This document shows positions 40,755 to 49,384 of a DNA stretch of 64,000 nucleotides, piece by piece; positions within the stretch are counted from its first letter, which is position 1, and each line of letters starts with the position of its first letter. A program made the position numbers and the translations under genes. The stretch covers positions 372,001 to 436,000 of the forward strand of contig CAVYQF010000011.1 of NCBI GenBank assembly GCA_963770545.1. The letters run 5' to 3'. The notes under the pieces are model-generated. The model saw only the letters and a program-made list of their open reading frames with translations, did not search any database and had not been told where the DNA came from. Source of the stretch: RYN-230 sp963770545 (GTDB lineage Bacteria > Actinomycetota > Actinomycetes > Streptosporangiales > Streptosporangiaceae).

Positions 40755-42749
40755 ATGAACGCGTCCAGCTGGCAGGCTATGCGCTCCTATTACCGGGACC
40801 CCTCGGTCACTAAGCAGCGCATCAAGCCGGGCACGGTCCGCAGGATCATGTCCTACGCCCGGCCCTACCGCTGGGACCTGGCCTTGTTCCTCGGCATGAA
40901 TGCGCTCGCCGCCGTGGCCACGGTGGCGGTGCCCTTGCTGCTGAAGACCCTGATCGACCAGGGCATCCTGGCCGGGAACGAAGGCGTCGTCATCGGGGTG
41001 GCCGCGGTCGTGGCGGGTCTGGCGCTGGTCAGCGCGCTGCTGTCCTTCGCCCAGCGGTGGTATTCGGCCCGGATCGGCGAAGGGCTGATCTACGACCTGC
41101 GTACCGAGGTGTTCTCGCACGTCCAGCGGCAGCCGATCGCCTTCTTCACCCGGGCCCAGACCGGGTCGCTGGTCAGCCGGCTCAACAGCGACGTCATCGG
41201 CGCGCAGCAGGCCATTACCTCGACCCTGTCGGCGATCGTGTCCAACGTGCTGACCCTGATCCTGGTGCTGATCGCCATGTTCAGCCTGTCCTGGCTGGTG
41301 TCGGTGGTCACGCTGGCGATGATCCCGGCGTTCGTGATCCCGGCCCGGCTGATCGGCCGGCGGCTGCAGCGGCTGACCCGCGAGTCCATGCAGCTCGACG
41401 CCGCGATGGGCTCGACCATGACGGAGCGGTTCAACGTGGCCGGCGCGATGCTGGTCAAGCTGTTCGGCAAGCCCCGGCAGGAAAGCGATGTATTCGCCGG
41501 GCGCGCGGCCCGGGTCCGGGACATCGGCGTCGTCACCGCCATGTACGGGTCCACCCTGTTCATCGCGCTGACCCTGCTCGCCGCGATGGCCACTGCGGTG
41601 GTCTACGGGCTGGGCGGGACGCTGGTCATTCACCACATCTTCGAGATCGGCACGCTCGTCGCGCTCACCGCGCTGCTGGCCCGGGTCTACGGGCCGATCA
41701 CCGCGCTATCCAACGTCCAGGTGGACGTGATGACCGCGCTGGTCAGCTTCGACCGGGTTTTCGAGGTGCTGGACCTCAAGCCGCTGATCGAGGAGAAGCC
41801 CGGCGCCGTTGCGCTGCGCGCCACGACCCCGGGCACCTCAGCCCCGGGCACCTCAACCACGGGCGGCCAGCCTGATCCCGCGCCCGCCATCGACTTCCGC
41901 AACGTCTCGTTCCACTACCCGGCCGCGAGCGAGGTCTCGCTGGCCTCGCTGGAGTCGATCGCGCTCCCCGTACCCGAGCTCGCCGGAGCCGCCCAGTCAG
42001 TGCTGCGCGGGGTGACCTTCACCGCGCCGCCCGGGCAGCTGACCGCGCTGGTCGGGCCGTCGGGTGCCGGCAAGACCACGATCACCCACCTGGTGTCCAG
42101 GCTGTATGACCCGGACCAGGGCGCGGTGTTCATTGGCGGGCAGGACCTGCGCGATGTGACCCTGGACTCGCTGCACGACACGGTGGGCGTGGTCACCCAG
42201 GACGCGCACATGTTCCACGACACGATCCGGGCCAACCTGAGCTACGCGCGGCCGGAAGCCACCGAGGCGGACCTCATCGCCGCGTGCCAGGCGGCGCAGA
42301 TCTGGGACCTCATCTCCGCGCTGCCCGACGGCCTCAACACGGTCGTGGGGGACCGGGGCTACCGGCTCTCCGGCGGGGAGAAGCAGCGGCTGGCCATCGC
42401 GCGGCTGCTGCTCAAGGCCCCGTCCGTGGTCGTGCTGGACGAGGCGACGGCGCACCTGGACTCCGAATCGGAGGCGGCCGTGCAGGCGGCGCTCAAGACC
42501 GCGCTGAGTGGCCGGACGTCCCTGGTCATCGCGCACCGGCTGTCCACCATCCGGGAAGCGGACCAGATCCTCGTCATCGACGAGGGGCAGGTCCGCGAGC
42601 GCGGCACGCACGCGGATCTGCTCGCGGCGGGCGGCCTGTACGCGGAGCTGTACCACACTCAGTTCGCCGGGCAGGAGCGCGGCGCCAGCCCTGATCAGAT
42701 CGCCCGCAACGCGCCGCCGTCGACCGGGAGCATCGTCCCGGTCAGGTAG
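40755..42749 (+). CDS. ABC exporter, fused membrane and ATPase domains
   Basis: A 664-residue half-transporter of the MsbA/LmrA type. Six helices (residues 40-330) include RTEVFSHVQRQPIAFFTRAQTGSLVSRLNSDV. The nucleotide-binding domain has VGPSGAGKTTITHLVSRLYD, LSGGEKQRLAIARLLL, SVVVLDEATAHLDSESE and IAHRLST. Between them is an 80-residue linker with Pro/Gly/Thr repeats (PGTSAPGTSTTGG). Start ATG 40755 follows GGAGGAGG; an in-frame TTG at 40734 lies inside that site. The last 55 bp overlap the convergent SDR gene. Substrate unknown; it would act as a dimer. Confidence 0.93.
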   Translation: MNASSWQAMRSYYRDPSVTKQRIKPGTVRRIMSYARPYRWDLALFLGMNALAAVATVAVPLLLKTLIDQGILAGNEGVVIGVAAVVAGLALVSALLSFAQRWYSARIGEGLIYDLRTEVFSHVQRQPIAFFTRAQTGSLVSRLNSDVIGAQQAITSTLSAIVSNVLTLILVLIAMFSLSWLVSVVTLAMIPAFVIPARLIGRRLQRLTRESMQLDAAMGSTMTERFNVAGAMLVKLFGKPRQESDVFAGRAARVRDIGVVTAMYGSTLFIALTLLAAMATAVVYGLGGTLVIHHIFEIGTLVALTALLARVYGPITALSNVQVDVMTALVSFDRVFEVLDLKPLIEEKPGAVALRATTPGTSAPGTSTTGGQPDPAPAIDFRNVSFHYPAASEVSLASLESIALPVPELAGAAQSVLRGVTFTAPPGQLTALVGPSGAGKTTITHLVSRLYDPDQGAVFIGGQDLRDVTLDSLHDTVGVVTQDAHMFHDTIRANLSYARPEATEADLIAACQAAQIWDLISALPDGLNTVVGDRGYRLSGGEKQRLAIARLLLKAPSVVVLDEATAHLDSESEAAVQAALKTALSGRTSLVIAHRLSTIREADQILVIDEGQVRERGTHADLLAAGGLYAELYHTQFAGQERGASPDQIARNAPPSTGSIVPVR

Positions 42750-43432
42750 CTAGCCGCGGGGGACAGGACGAAGGCAGCGGCCCGGCCGAACTCGGACGGC
42801 TCGCCGATCCGGCGCAGCGGGATGGCATCCAGCGTGCTGTCGAGAGCGGGGCCGAGCTCACGCATCCGGTCCGTGGCGATCAGGCCGGGCAGCAGCCCGT
42901 TCACCCGGATCCCGCGCGGTCCCAGCTCGTCGGCCAGCGTCTTGGCGAACCCGGCCAGGCCGGGACGCAGGCCGTTCGAGATGACCAGCGGCGCGATCGG
43001 GACCCGGACCGACGAGGACAGCACGAAGGCGATCGACCCGCCCCCGGTGAGCGCCGCGGCCAGCGCCCGGCTGAGGCGCACCGCCCCGAGGAAGACGCTG
43101 CCGAACGCGGCCTGCCAGGCCTCGTCCGGGGTTTGCGCGGCGGTCCCGCCGGGTGGTCCGCCCACGCTGATCAGGGCGCCGTCGAGCCGGCCGAACTCCT
43201 CCCGGGCCGCGCTGACCAGCCGGCCCGGGGTGGCGGGGTCGGCGTTGTCGGCGGCCAGTCCCACCGCCCGCCCGGACCCGAGAGCCGCGGCCGCCCGCGC
43301 CGTCGATCCGCCGTCGCGGGAGCTCACCACGACCCGCGCGCCCTCCGCGACCAGAGCCTGCGCCGCGGCGTAGCCGAGCCCCCGGCTGCCGCCGGTTACC
43401 AGGTACACCCGGTCACGCAGGCCCAGATCCAC
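42695..43432 (-). CDS. SDR-family protein lacking the catalytic Tyr and Lys
   Basis: A 245-residue Rossmann protein with TGGSRGLGYAAAQALVAEGARVVV at the N-terminus and a late YLTGTMLPVDGG. The Ser triplet FVLSSS is present, but the segment that should read YxxxK is ISNGLRPGL, so Tyr is Ile and Lys is Leu. This is a known divergent group of 3-oxoacyl-reductase-like proteins in actinomycetes; it may bind a nucleotide without classical SDR catalysis. GTG 43432 follows AGGAGGAATAAGAC. It overlaps the convergent ABC exporter gene by 55 bp. Confidence 0.88.
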   Translation of the reverse strand: MDLGLRDRVYLVTGGSRGLGYAAAQALVAEGARVVVSSRDGGSTARAAAALGSGRAVGLAADNADPATPGRLVSAAREEFGRLDGALISVGGPPGGTAAQTPDEAWQAAFGSVFLGAVRLSRALAAALTGGGSIAFVLSSSVRVPIAPLVISNGLRPGLAGFAKTLADELGPRGIRVNGLLPGLIATDRMRELGPALDSTLDAIPLRRIGEPSEFGRAAAFVLSPAASYLTGTMLPVDGGALRAI

Positions 43433-43471
43433 GTCTTATTCCTCCTGACCTTCTCGCGCAGTGCTGGTTTC

Positions 43472-44446
43472 TTAGGCGCCGTATCCGACCCGGCGCAGTT
43501 CATCGCCGGCGATGGCCTCGATCTCCGCGGCCTGGGCCGGAACCAGCAGGCGGCGCCACGACCCCGGATCGGCCGCGGCCGCGTGGCCCGGCGCGGCTGG
43601 CTCCAGGACGTGCACCGGGGTGGAGAGGAAGTCCGAGATGGCCGCGGCCGCGACCGCGGGCTGGCGGACCACATCCTCGTAGCGGAAGGTGACCAGCTGA
43701 TCGGCGGACAGCTGGCCGCGCAGCCGCGCCATCTGGCGCACCGCGCCCCGCCACCGCATCGCGCACTTCGCCGTCATGGACAGCCCGGGCCAGGCGCCCC
43801 GGTCGGCCTCGGTCTCCAGGCCCAGCAGCGGGTGCGGGATCTCGGCGTCCACGTCCACGAAACCCGGCCGGAACCAGGCGAGCGCCGCCGGATCGGCCAG
43901 CATCCCGGCCACCGCATCGCGGCCATCCCGGATGATCTGCAGGATCCGCGCGTCCGGGAACGCATCGAGCAGCGCCTCGGCGCAGTACATCAGGTCGGGG
44001 CTGGCGTCCCCGTAGCGGATGATCCCCGGCTGGCTTACACACGGCCCGACGCCATCCAGGCGGCCGGCCTCACGGCATTGCTGGGTGCAGCCCAGGCAGC
44101 AGTCCGCGGTGACCTGCCAGGCCTGCGCGAAGGCGTCCCGCAGCACGGTGGCTGCCGCCTCGGGCTTCCCGCGGGAGATCGACGGCCGGCGCGCGAAGGC
44201 CTGTACCACCGGGATGACCCAGCGCTGGCCCAGCGTGAAGTGGAACCCGGCGGAACGCTTCAGCGCCCGGGCCAGCAGATCGATGCCGGAGGACGGGGCA
44301 CCAATAACGAAAACCGGCTGGCGCACTTTCCGCCCGTTGACGACGAGGATGTGCGGACGCGGGGCCGATGGTGCCGGGCCAGGTGAGGAGTCACCCGGGT
44401 TCTGGTCGTCACCCGGGTTGGCGGCGGGGCGGGGCGCCGCGGTCAC
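43472..44446 (-). CDS. Sulfotransferase-family protein with a cysteine cluster
   Basis: A 324-residue PAPS-dependent sulfotransferase-fold protein. The 5'-phosphosulphate loop is PVFVIGAPSSGIDLLARAL and the 3'-phosphate site IIRDGRDAVAGML. Residues 115-137 hold five or six cysteines (TADCCLGCTQQCREAG ... GPC), a possible metal or disulphide site absent from typical family members. The ATG overlaps the GH15 stop by 4 bp. The acceptor could be a glycan or trehalose-type sugar in view of the neighbour, but that is conjecture. Confidence 0.83.
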   Translation of the reverse strand: MTAAPRPAANPGDDQNPGDSSPGPAPSAPRPHILVVNGRKVRQPVFVIGAPSSGIDLLARALKRSAGFHFTLGQRWVIPVVQAFARRPSISRGKPEAAATVLRDAFAQAWQVTADCCLGCTQQCREAGRLDGVGPCVSQPGIIRYGDASPDLMYCAEALLDAFPDARILQIIRDGRDAVAGMLADPAALAWFRPGFVDVDAEIPHPLLGLETEADRGAWPGLSMTAKCAMRWRGAVRQMARLRGQLSADQLVTFRYEDVVRQPAVAAAAISDFLSTPVHVLEPAAPGHAAAADPGSWRRLLVPAQAAEIEAIAGDELRRVGYGA

Positions 44447-46380
44447 CGTTCGCCGTGCCGCTGAGCGGTCGCCGGTGCCGCGCCGGCCATCCGGCTGTGC
44501 GCGCCGGCGAGCCGGTCCAGGTTCAGCGCGGTCTGGATCAGCGGCACATGGCTGAAGGCCTGCGGCGTGTTGCCGACCTGCCGTCCGTAGCGCGGGTCGT
44601 ATTCCTCGCTGAGCAGTCCCAGGTCGTTGCGCAGGCCTAGCAGCCGCTCGAACAGCTCAGTGGCCTCGTCGTCCTGGCCGATCATCTGCAGCGCGTTCGC
44701 CATCCAGAAGCTGCAGGCCAGGAACGCGCCCTCGCTGCCGGGCAGCCCGTCCGGGCTCGGCTCAGCCGGGCCTGCCTCAGCCACCTGGTACCGGCGCACC
44801 AGCCCACCGCTCATCAGCTCACGCTGCACCGTCCGCACCGTGGACACGACCCTGGGGTCTTCCGGCGGCAGGAACCCGACCTCCGGGATCAACAGGACCG
44901 CCGCGTCGAGCTGGGACGAGCCGTAGTACTGCATGAACGCGCCGTGCTCCGCGTCGTATCCCTTCTCGCAGACCTCACGGTGGATCTGGTCGCGGAGCGC
45001 CTGCCACCGTTCGGCCGGGCCGCTCATGCCGTTCTCGACCGCGGTCACCGCGCGGTCAAACGCCACCCAGGCCATGACCTTGGAGTACACGAAGTGCCGC
45101 CGCGGGCCGCGGACCTCCCAGATTCCCTCGTCCGGCTCGTCCCAGTGCTTTTCCAGGAAGGAGAGCAGGGCGCGCTGCAGCGACCAGGCGTGCCGGTCCA
45201 CCGCGATGCCAGTCGCCCGGCCGAGCGACAGCGCGTCGATGACCTCGCCGTACACGTCGAGCTGGCGCTGGTTCACCGCGGCGTTGCCGATCCGCACCGG
45301 CGTCGAACTCTCGTACCCGGGCAGCCAGTCCGCCTCCCACTCATCGAGCCGGCGCTCGCCCGCCACGCCGTACATGATCTGCACGTCGCCTGGATCCCCC
45401 GCTACGGCCCGGGCTAGCCAGGCCCGCCAGGCGAGGGCCTCGTCGGTGTACCCGGTGCGCAGCAGGGCCTCGAGGGTGATGGTGGCGTCCCGCAGCCAGC
45501 AGTAACGGTAATCCCAGTTCCTGACCCCGCCCAGATCTTCGGGCAGCGACGTCGTGGCTGCGGCCACGACGCCCCCGGTGGGCTCGAAGGTCAGCGCCTT
45601 GAGCGTAATCAAGGAGCGGATTACGGCCTCACGGTATGACCCGTGATAAGTGCAGCGGGACACCCACTCATCCCAGTAACGCTGGGTGGCCTCCGCCGCC
45701 TGGAGCGGATCGCAGCGGTCCGGGCCGCTCTCGTGGGACGGCACCCAGGTCAGCGCGAACGGAACCCGCTCACCGGCCGCCACGGTGAAGGTGGCCTCGT
45801 GCGCGAAGCTCCGGCCGGTCAGCATGACCGGGGTGTCCAGCCAGAGCGAGTCCGGGCCCGCCACCGCCAGCAGGCAGCTGTCGACCCGGCGGACCCATGG
45901 CGTCACCTGGCCGTACCCGAAGCGGATCCGGAACACGCAGGACATGTCCACCGACCCGGACAGGCCTTCCACGATGCGGGCCAGGACCGGCGGCTTGCCG
46001 TCCCGGGGAGGCATGAAGTCGGTCACCCGGACATCACCGGTGGGGGTGTGCCACTCCGTCTCCAGGATCAGGGTGTGCCCGCGGTAGCGCCGGGTGACTT
46101 CGATGCCCTGGCGGATGGTCTGGGGCTCGCCCGGACGGGCGGGCTGGGGCTGGCCGGACCGGGGCTGGCCGGGCGGTTCGTCCATGTTGTCGACCGCCTC
46201 GGCCACGGCAGCCGGAGCGAGGCTCCAGTGGCCGTTCCGGTCGTCGCCGAGCAGTGCGGCGAAGCAGGCGGGGGAGTCGAAGCGGGGCAGGCACAGCCAG
46301 TCCACCGAACCGTCCCGGCTGATCAGGGCCGCCGATCGCATGTCGCCGATGAGCGCATAATCCTCGATCATGCCTGGCAT
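44443..46380 (-). CDS. GH15-family glycoside hydrolase (glucoamylase/trehalase type)
   Basis: A 645-residue cytoplasmic enzyme with an N-terminal beta-sandwich (IEDYALIGDMRSAALISRDGSVDWLCLPRFDSPACF) and an (alpha/alpha)6 catalytic barrel: GVRNWDYRYCWLRDATITLEALL with a catalytic Glu region, QLDVYGEVIDAL and EGAFLACSFWMANAL. Actinobacterial homologues include trehalases and glucoamylase-like enzymes. ATG 46380 has a perfect GGAGGT four bases upstream. A Pro/Gln/Arg insert (residues 65-90) is low complexity. First gene of a pair with the sulfotransferase. Confidence 0.93.
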   Translation of the reverse strand: MPGMIEDYALIGDMRSAALISRDGSVDWLCLPRFDSPACFAALLGDDRNGHWSLAPAAVAEAVDNMDEPPGQPRSGQPQPARPGEPQTIRQGIEVTRRYRGHTLILETEWHTPTGDVRVTDFMPPRDGKPPVLARIVEGLSGSVDMSCVFRIRFGYGQVTPWVRRVDSCLLAVAGPDSLWLDTPVMLTGRSFAHEATFTVAAGERVPFALTWVPSHESGPDRCDPLQAAEATQRYWDEWVSRCTYHGSYREAVIRSLITLKALTFEPTGGVVAAATTSLPEDLGGVRNWDYRYCWLRDATITLEALLRTGYTDEALAWRAWLARAVAGDPGDVQIMYGVAGERRLDEWEADWLPGYESSTPVRIGNAAVNQRQLDVYGEVIDALSLGRATGIAVDRHAWSLQRALLSFLEKHWDEPDEGIWEVRGPRRHFVYSKVMAWVAFDRAVTAVENGMSGPAERWQALRDQIHREVCEKGYDAEHGAFMQYYGSSQLDAAVLLIPEVGFLPPEDPRVVSTVRTVQRELMSGGLVRRYQVAEAGPAEPSPDGLPGSEGAFLACSFWMANALQMIGQDDEATELFERLLGLRNDLGLLSEEYDPRYGRQVGNTPQAFSHVPLIQTALNLDRLAGAHSRMAGAAPATAQRHGER

Positions 46381-46510
46381 CGGTACCTCCGGGTGGGAGC
46401 CGCGTTCACCGCGGCGCGATGAGCGGCGGGGCTGATAACCCACCCGCGCATGGTTCCTCCTGCCGTACCGTACCGGGATCCCCTCGGCCTGCGCTGGCCG
46501 TGACCGATCG

Positions 46511-46516
46511 TAAGCT
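46511..46516 (+). promoter_or_regulatory. -10 element for leaderless lipoprotein mRNA
   Basis: TAAGCT ends 7 nt before the GTG at 46524, and no ribosome-binding site is visible. It supports this start over in-frame codons further upstream. Confidence 0.45.
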
Positions 46517-46523
46517 GTGCACC

Positions 46524-46871
46524 GTGCACCTACGCGTAGCAGCCCTGACGATCACGGGCTCCCTGCTGCTCACTGCCGGGGTCGGCGGCTGCGCCAAGTT
46601 CGACGCGGCGCTCGGCAAGCAGGAGGCGGTCGTCCAGTTCAAGGACGGGACCACCAAAGCCACCCGGCTGAAGGTCCGGACCGCCTGCTCTCACATCCCC
46701 GAGGCCAGGCCGGAGGCATTGCCGACCAATCACCTGGCCTCAGACAATCTGTATGACGTCATCTACCGGGTCGACAACGCCAGCAACGCGCAGCTCGCCC
46801 GGCTCGAGACGTGCCTGCAAAAATACCCGTCGGTGGTCGGCGTCAACATCCAAACCGCGGGGGACAGCTGA
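46524..46871 (+). CDS. Small putative lipoprotein
   Basis: A 115-residue exported protein. The signal peptide (VHLRVAALTITGSLLLTAGVGGC) ends in a lipobox-like GVGGC, so the Cys would be lipidated and the 92-residue remainder anchored outside the membrane. The mature part contains two more cysteines (RTACSHIP, LETCLQKYP), perhaps a disulphide, and strand EAVVQFKDGTTKATRLKV. No family recognised. Divergent from the GH15 gene. Confidence 0.75.
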   Translation: MHLRVAALTITGSLLLTAGVGGCAKFDAALGKQEAVVQFKDGTTKATRLKVRTACSHIPEARPEALPTNHLASDNLYDVIYRVDNASNAQLARLETCLQKYPSVVGVNIQTAGDS

Positions 46872-46883
46872 ACCGGCCCACCC

Positions 46884-47072
46884 TCACGACGTGGGTTCCT
46901 CGCGCGGTTTGACCAGCACCAAGGGGCAGGCGGCGGCGGCCGCGTATTGCTGGCTCACGTAGCCGGGCACCAGGCCCGCGAACAGGGATCGCCCCCGGGT
47001 GCCGGGCACCGGAAGGCCAGCCGCCCTGGTCGCGGTGATCGGCGATTCTGCGGGGTCACCCTCCGCTACCAC
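46884..47072 (-). pseudogene. Universal stress protein, C-terminal remnant
   Basis: The translation VVAEGDPAESPITATRAAGLPVPGTRGRSLFAGLVPGYVSQQY...CPLVLVKP matches the last third of a UspA-domain protein, including the ATP-binding G-x-RG-x(2)-FAGL...GYVSQQ pattern in eroded form. The first two thirds, including any start, are missing upstream. Some decay of conserved Val/Gly residues is visible. Most likely a dead fragment. Confidence 0.6.
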
Positions 47073-47274
47073 CGTGACCAGCGGCGCGGGCGGAGGCGAT
47101 GGCCCCGGTGGCCAGGATCAGCCCCTCGTACCCGTAACTGCGCTTGCGGCTCCAGGAGGTCAGCGACCCGGTCACGGGCCCACTCATTTGATGACCGTAG
47201 ACAGCTCCCTGTAAGCGGAAAGTCACGCCAGAGGTCACCACGTGCCGCCTGAGTTGAACGCAAAGTAATGAAAA

Positions 47275-47295
47275 TCTCACTTTATGTAATTGAGA
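47275..47295. promoter_or_regulatory. Interrupted dyad in the AT-rich region
   Basis: TCTCA-N11-TGAGA is a LysR-like dyad in the AT-richest part of the gap, about 170 bp upstream of the transporter gene. Possible activator site. Confidence 0.35.
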
Positions 47296-47405
47296 GAGCA
47301 GATTCTGGTCGCCCGTAGGGCCGTTCGATGACGCGGCGCGTCCTGGCGTAGGCGGATTTGCCCCGCGTGCCAGTGGGTATGGTTTAATCAGCCTTGCCTA
47401 TTAAA

Positions 47406-47456
47406 CAGATCGACATACTAACCTGATCGAGAAACTTACATGATCGACAAGGTGGT
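47406..47456 (+). repeat. Three 17-bp direct repeats before the transporter start
   Basis: Three units share nnGATCGAnAnACTnAC, with GATCGA at 47408, 47425 and 47442, exactly 17 bp apart. The third ends in the AAGGTGGT ribosome-binding site, six bases before the ATG at 47463. Tandem sites at this position could bind a repressor or act in the mRNA leader. Confidence 0.7.
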
Positions 47457-47462
47457 CGTTAG

Positions 47463-48521
47463 ATGAGACGAGTGGTACTTGCTGCCGGAGCCGCAGCGAT
47501 CACAGCGCTAGCAGTCGGGTGCGGGTCGTCCTCGCCCTCCTCCGGCTCGGGGGGTAGTAGCAGCGGTGGCAGCAGCCAGCACGTCACACTGCGGCTGGGC
47601 CTCCTGGCCAACATCACCCACGCGCCGGCCCTGGTCGCGCTCAACAAGGGCTTCTTCACCAAGAACCTGGGCAGCGGCGTCACCCTCGAGACCTCGATCT
47701 TCAGCTCCGGTACCGAGGAGACCACCGCGCTGCTGGCCGGCCAGCTGGATGCCGCCTACGTCGGCCCCAACCCGGCCATCAACGCCTGGCAGAAGTCCAG
47801 CGGCAAGGCCATCAAGATCATCTCTGGGGCGGCGTCCGGCGGCGCGGCCCTGGTGGTCAGGCCGAGTATCACCAGCGCCAGCCAGCTCAAGGGCCAGAAG
47901 CTGGCCACGCCGTCGCTGGGCAACACCCAGGACGTGGCCCTGCGGTACTGGCTCAAGCAGCACGGCCTGACCACCACCCAGAGCGGTGGCGGAGACGTCC
48001 CTGTCACGCCGATCAAGCCGAACTCCGCCGCGGTGCTCCAGTTCAAGTCGGGGCAGATCGCCGGCGGCTGGGAACCAGCCCCGTACGACGCCGAGATGGT
48101 TGAGGACGGCGGCAAGGTGCTGGTGAACGAGGCCAGCCTGTGGCCGGCCGGCAAGTTCGTGACGACCAACCTCGTGGTCACCCAGTCCTTCCTGAAAGCG
48201 CACGCCAGCGTGGTGAGCAACCTGCTCAAGGGGCACGTTGAGGCGGTCAAGTACATCAACGCAAATCCCTCAGCCGCCGCCGCGGCCGCGAACGCCGAGC
48301 TGACCACGCTGCTCGGCAAGGGCCTGAAGTCTGCCCCCCTCGCCGCGTCATTCAAGGAGATCACCTTCACCAACGACCCCATTGCCTCCTCACTCGCCGC
48401 GGACGCGAAGCACGCCGTGGCGGTGGGGCTGCTCCAGCCGGTCAACCTGAACGGCATCTACGACCTAGGTCCGCTCAACGCCGTGCTGAAAGCCGACGGA
48501 CAACCACAGGTGAGCCCATGA
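47463..48521 (+). CDS. ABC transporter substrate-binding lipoprotein (SsuA/NitT-TauT type)
   Basis: A 352-residue binding protein. The signal peptide ends in a lipobox (ALAVGC), then a Gly/Ser linker. The mature domain reads LRLGLLANITHAPALVALNKGFF, LLAGQLDAAYVGPNPAINAW and LKGQKLATPSLGNTQDVALRYWLKQ, typical of the aliphatic-sulphonate/nitrate/taurine group. ATG 47463 follows AAGGTGGT. It is the first gene of a three-gene importer. Sulphonate is a likely ligand but nitrate, taurine or a thiamine precursor cannot be excluded. Confidence 0.9.
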   Translation: MRRVVLAAGAAAITALAVGCGSSSPSSGSGGSSSGGSSQHVTLRLGLLANITHAPALVALNKGFFTKNLGSGVTLETSIFSSGTEETTALLAGQLDAAYVGPNPAINAWQKSSGKAIKIISGAASGGAALVVRPSITSASQLKGQKLATPSLGNTQDVALRYWLKQHGLTTTQSGGGDVPVTPIKPNSAAVLQFKSGQIAGGWEPAPYDAEMVEDGGKVLVNEASLWPAGKFVTTNLVVTQSFLKAHASVVSNLLKGHVEAVKYINANPSAAAAAANAELTTLLGKGLKSAPLAASFKEITFTNDPIASSLAADAKHAVAVGLLQPVNLNGIYDLGPLNAVLKADGQPQVSP

Positions 48522-48541
48522 CCCTTGATTCACGTGGTGCT

Positions 48542-48569
48542 ACGCCCCCGGGAGTGATCCCGGGGGCGT
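48542..48569. promoter_or_regulatory. Perfect 12-bp hairpin with GNRA loop between binding-protein and ATPase genes
   Basis: ACGCCCCCGGGA and TCCCGGGGGCGT enclose the tetraloop GTGA (GUGA in RNA, a GNRA type). It lies 21 bp after the binding-protein stop. Such stems commonly stabilise the upstream message so that the binding protein is made in excess of the membrane parts, or act as partial terminators. Confidence 0.6.
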
Positions 48570-48601
48570 CAGCCCGCTCCCAGGCAGCTACCGGAGCCCC
48601 G

Positions 48602-49384
48602 ATGACATCTACTCCCCGGCCAGACGAGACCAGGGAGGCCGGGGCGGCAGTCGAGATCACCGACGTGACTAAGACCTTCGGCCGGGGTGATACGGCCTTG
48701 CTGGCCCTGGACGGGGTCTCGCTCTCGGTGGCCCCGGGACAATTCGTCTGCCTGATCGGCGCCTCCGGGTGCGGCAAGAGCACCTTGCTGTCCCTGGTCG
48801 CTGCCCTGGACGCGCCGACCTCGGGAGAGGTGGACACCGGCGGCCGCAAGGTCGCGCTGATGTTCCAGGAGCCGGCGCTCTTCCCCTGGCTGACCGCGGC
48901 GAAGAACGTGGAGATGCCCCTGCGCGCGGCGGGCGTACCCAGAGCCCAGCGCCGCGAGCGGGTGGCCGAACTGCTGGACCTGGTGCAGCTGGGTGCGTTC
49001 GCGGACAAGCTGCCCCACCAGCTGTCGGGCGGGATGCGGCAGCGGGTCGCGCTGGCCCGGTCCCTGGCCCAGGACGCCGACGTGCTCCTGATGGACGAGC
49101 CCTTCGGTGCGCTGGACGCGATGACCAGGGATCTGCTCCACGAGGTGCTGGAGGGGATCTGGCGCCGCCGCCAGCTCACCATCCTGTTCGTCACCCACGA
49201 GGTCCGCGAGGCGGTCCGGCTGGGCGACCGGGTGGTGCTGCTGAGCAGCCGGCCCGGCCGGGTGATCGGTGAATTCGGGGTTGACTTCGAGCGGCCACGC
49301 GGGATGGATTCCGCGGACACCGTGGGGCTCGCGATCAAGATCAAGGACCGCCTGCGTGAGGAGATTGTCCGCCATGGCCGTTGA
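48602..49384 (+). CDS. ABC importer ATPase (SsuB/TauB type)
   Basis: A 260-residue ATPase: IGASGCGKSTLLSLVAALD (Walker A), MFQEPALFPWLTAAKNV (Q loop), LSGGMRQRVALARSLAQ, VLLMDEPFGALDAMTRD and FVTHEVREAVRLGD. The start is uncertain. ATG 48602 has GGAG five bases upstream and lies after the hairpin. ATG 48518 overlaps the binding-protein stop and would add 28 residues encoded across the hairpin. I prefer 48602. The stop overlaps the permease start. Confidence 0.9.
   Translation: MTSTPRPDETREAGAAVEITDVTKTFGRGDTALLALDGVSLSVAPGQFVCLIGASGCGKSTLLSLVAALDAPTSGEVDTGGRKVALMFQEPALFPWLTAAKNVEMPLRAAGVPRAQRRERVAELLDLVQLGAFADKLPHQLSGGMRQRVALARSLAQDADVLLMDEPFGALDAMTRDLLHEVLEGIWRRRQLTILFVTHEVREAVRLGDRVVLLSSRPGRVIGEFGVDFERPRGMDSADTVGLAIKIKDRLREEIVRHGR

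Larger units (their letters stand above)
47073..47462. other. Non-coding region upstream of the SsuA-like gene
   Basis: About 390 bp without a supported gene. The left part may be eroded sequence of the stress-protein remnant. From 47256 on, the GC content drops locally (CAAAGTAATGAAAATCTCACTTTATGTAATTGAG region), as expected for a promoter, and the stretch next to the transporter gene holds a 17-bp repeat array. Confidence 0.55.

Noticed and set aside
41057..41875. A second-frame open reading frame inside the ABC exporter
   Set aside because: Arg/Gly/Ala-rich shadow of the true frame, which carries all transporter motifs.
47406..47456. The 17-bp repeats as a plasmid-type origin (iterons)
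   Set aside because: No replication protein, DnaA boxes or AT-rich unwinding region accompany them, and they abut the ribosome-binding site of a transporter gene.
47281..47462. A riboswitch (SAM or other) before the sulphonate-type importer
   Set aside because: I could not match conserved cores of known sulphur-related riboswitches; only a dyad and direct repeats are visible.
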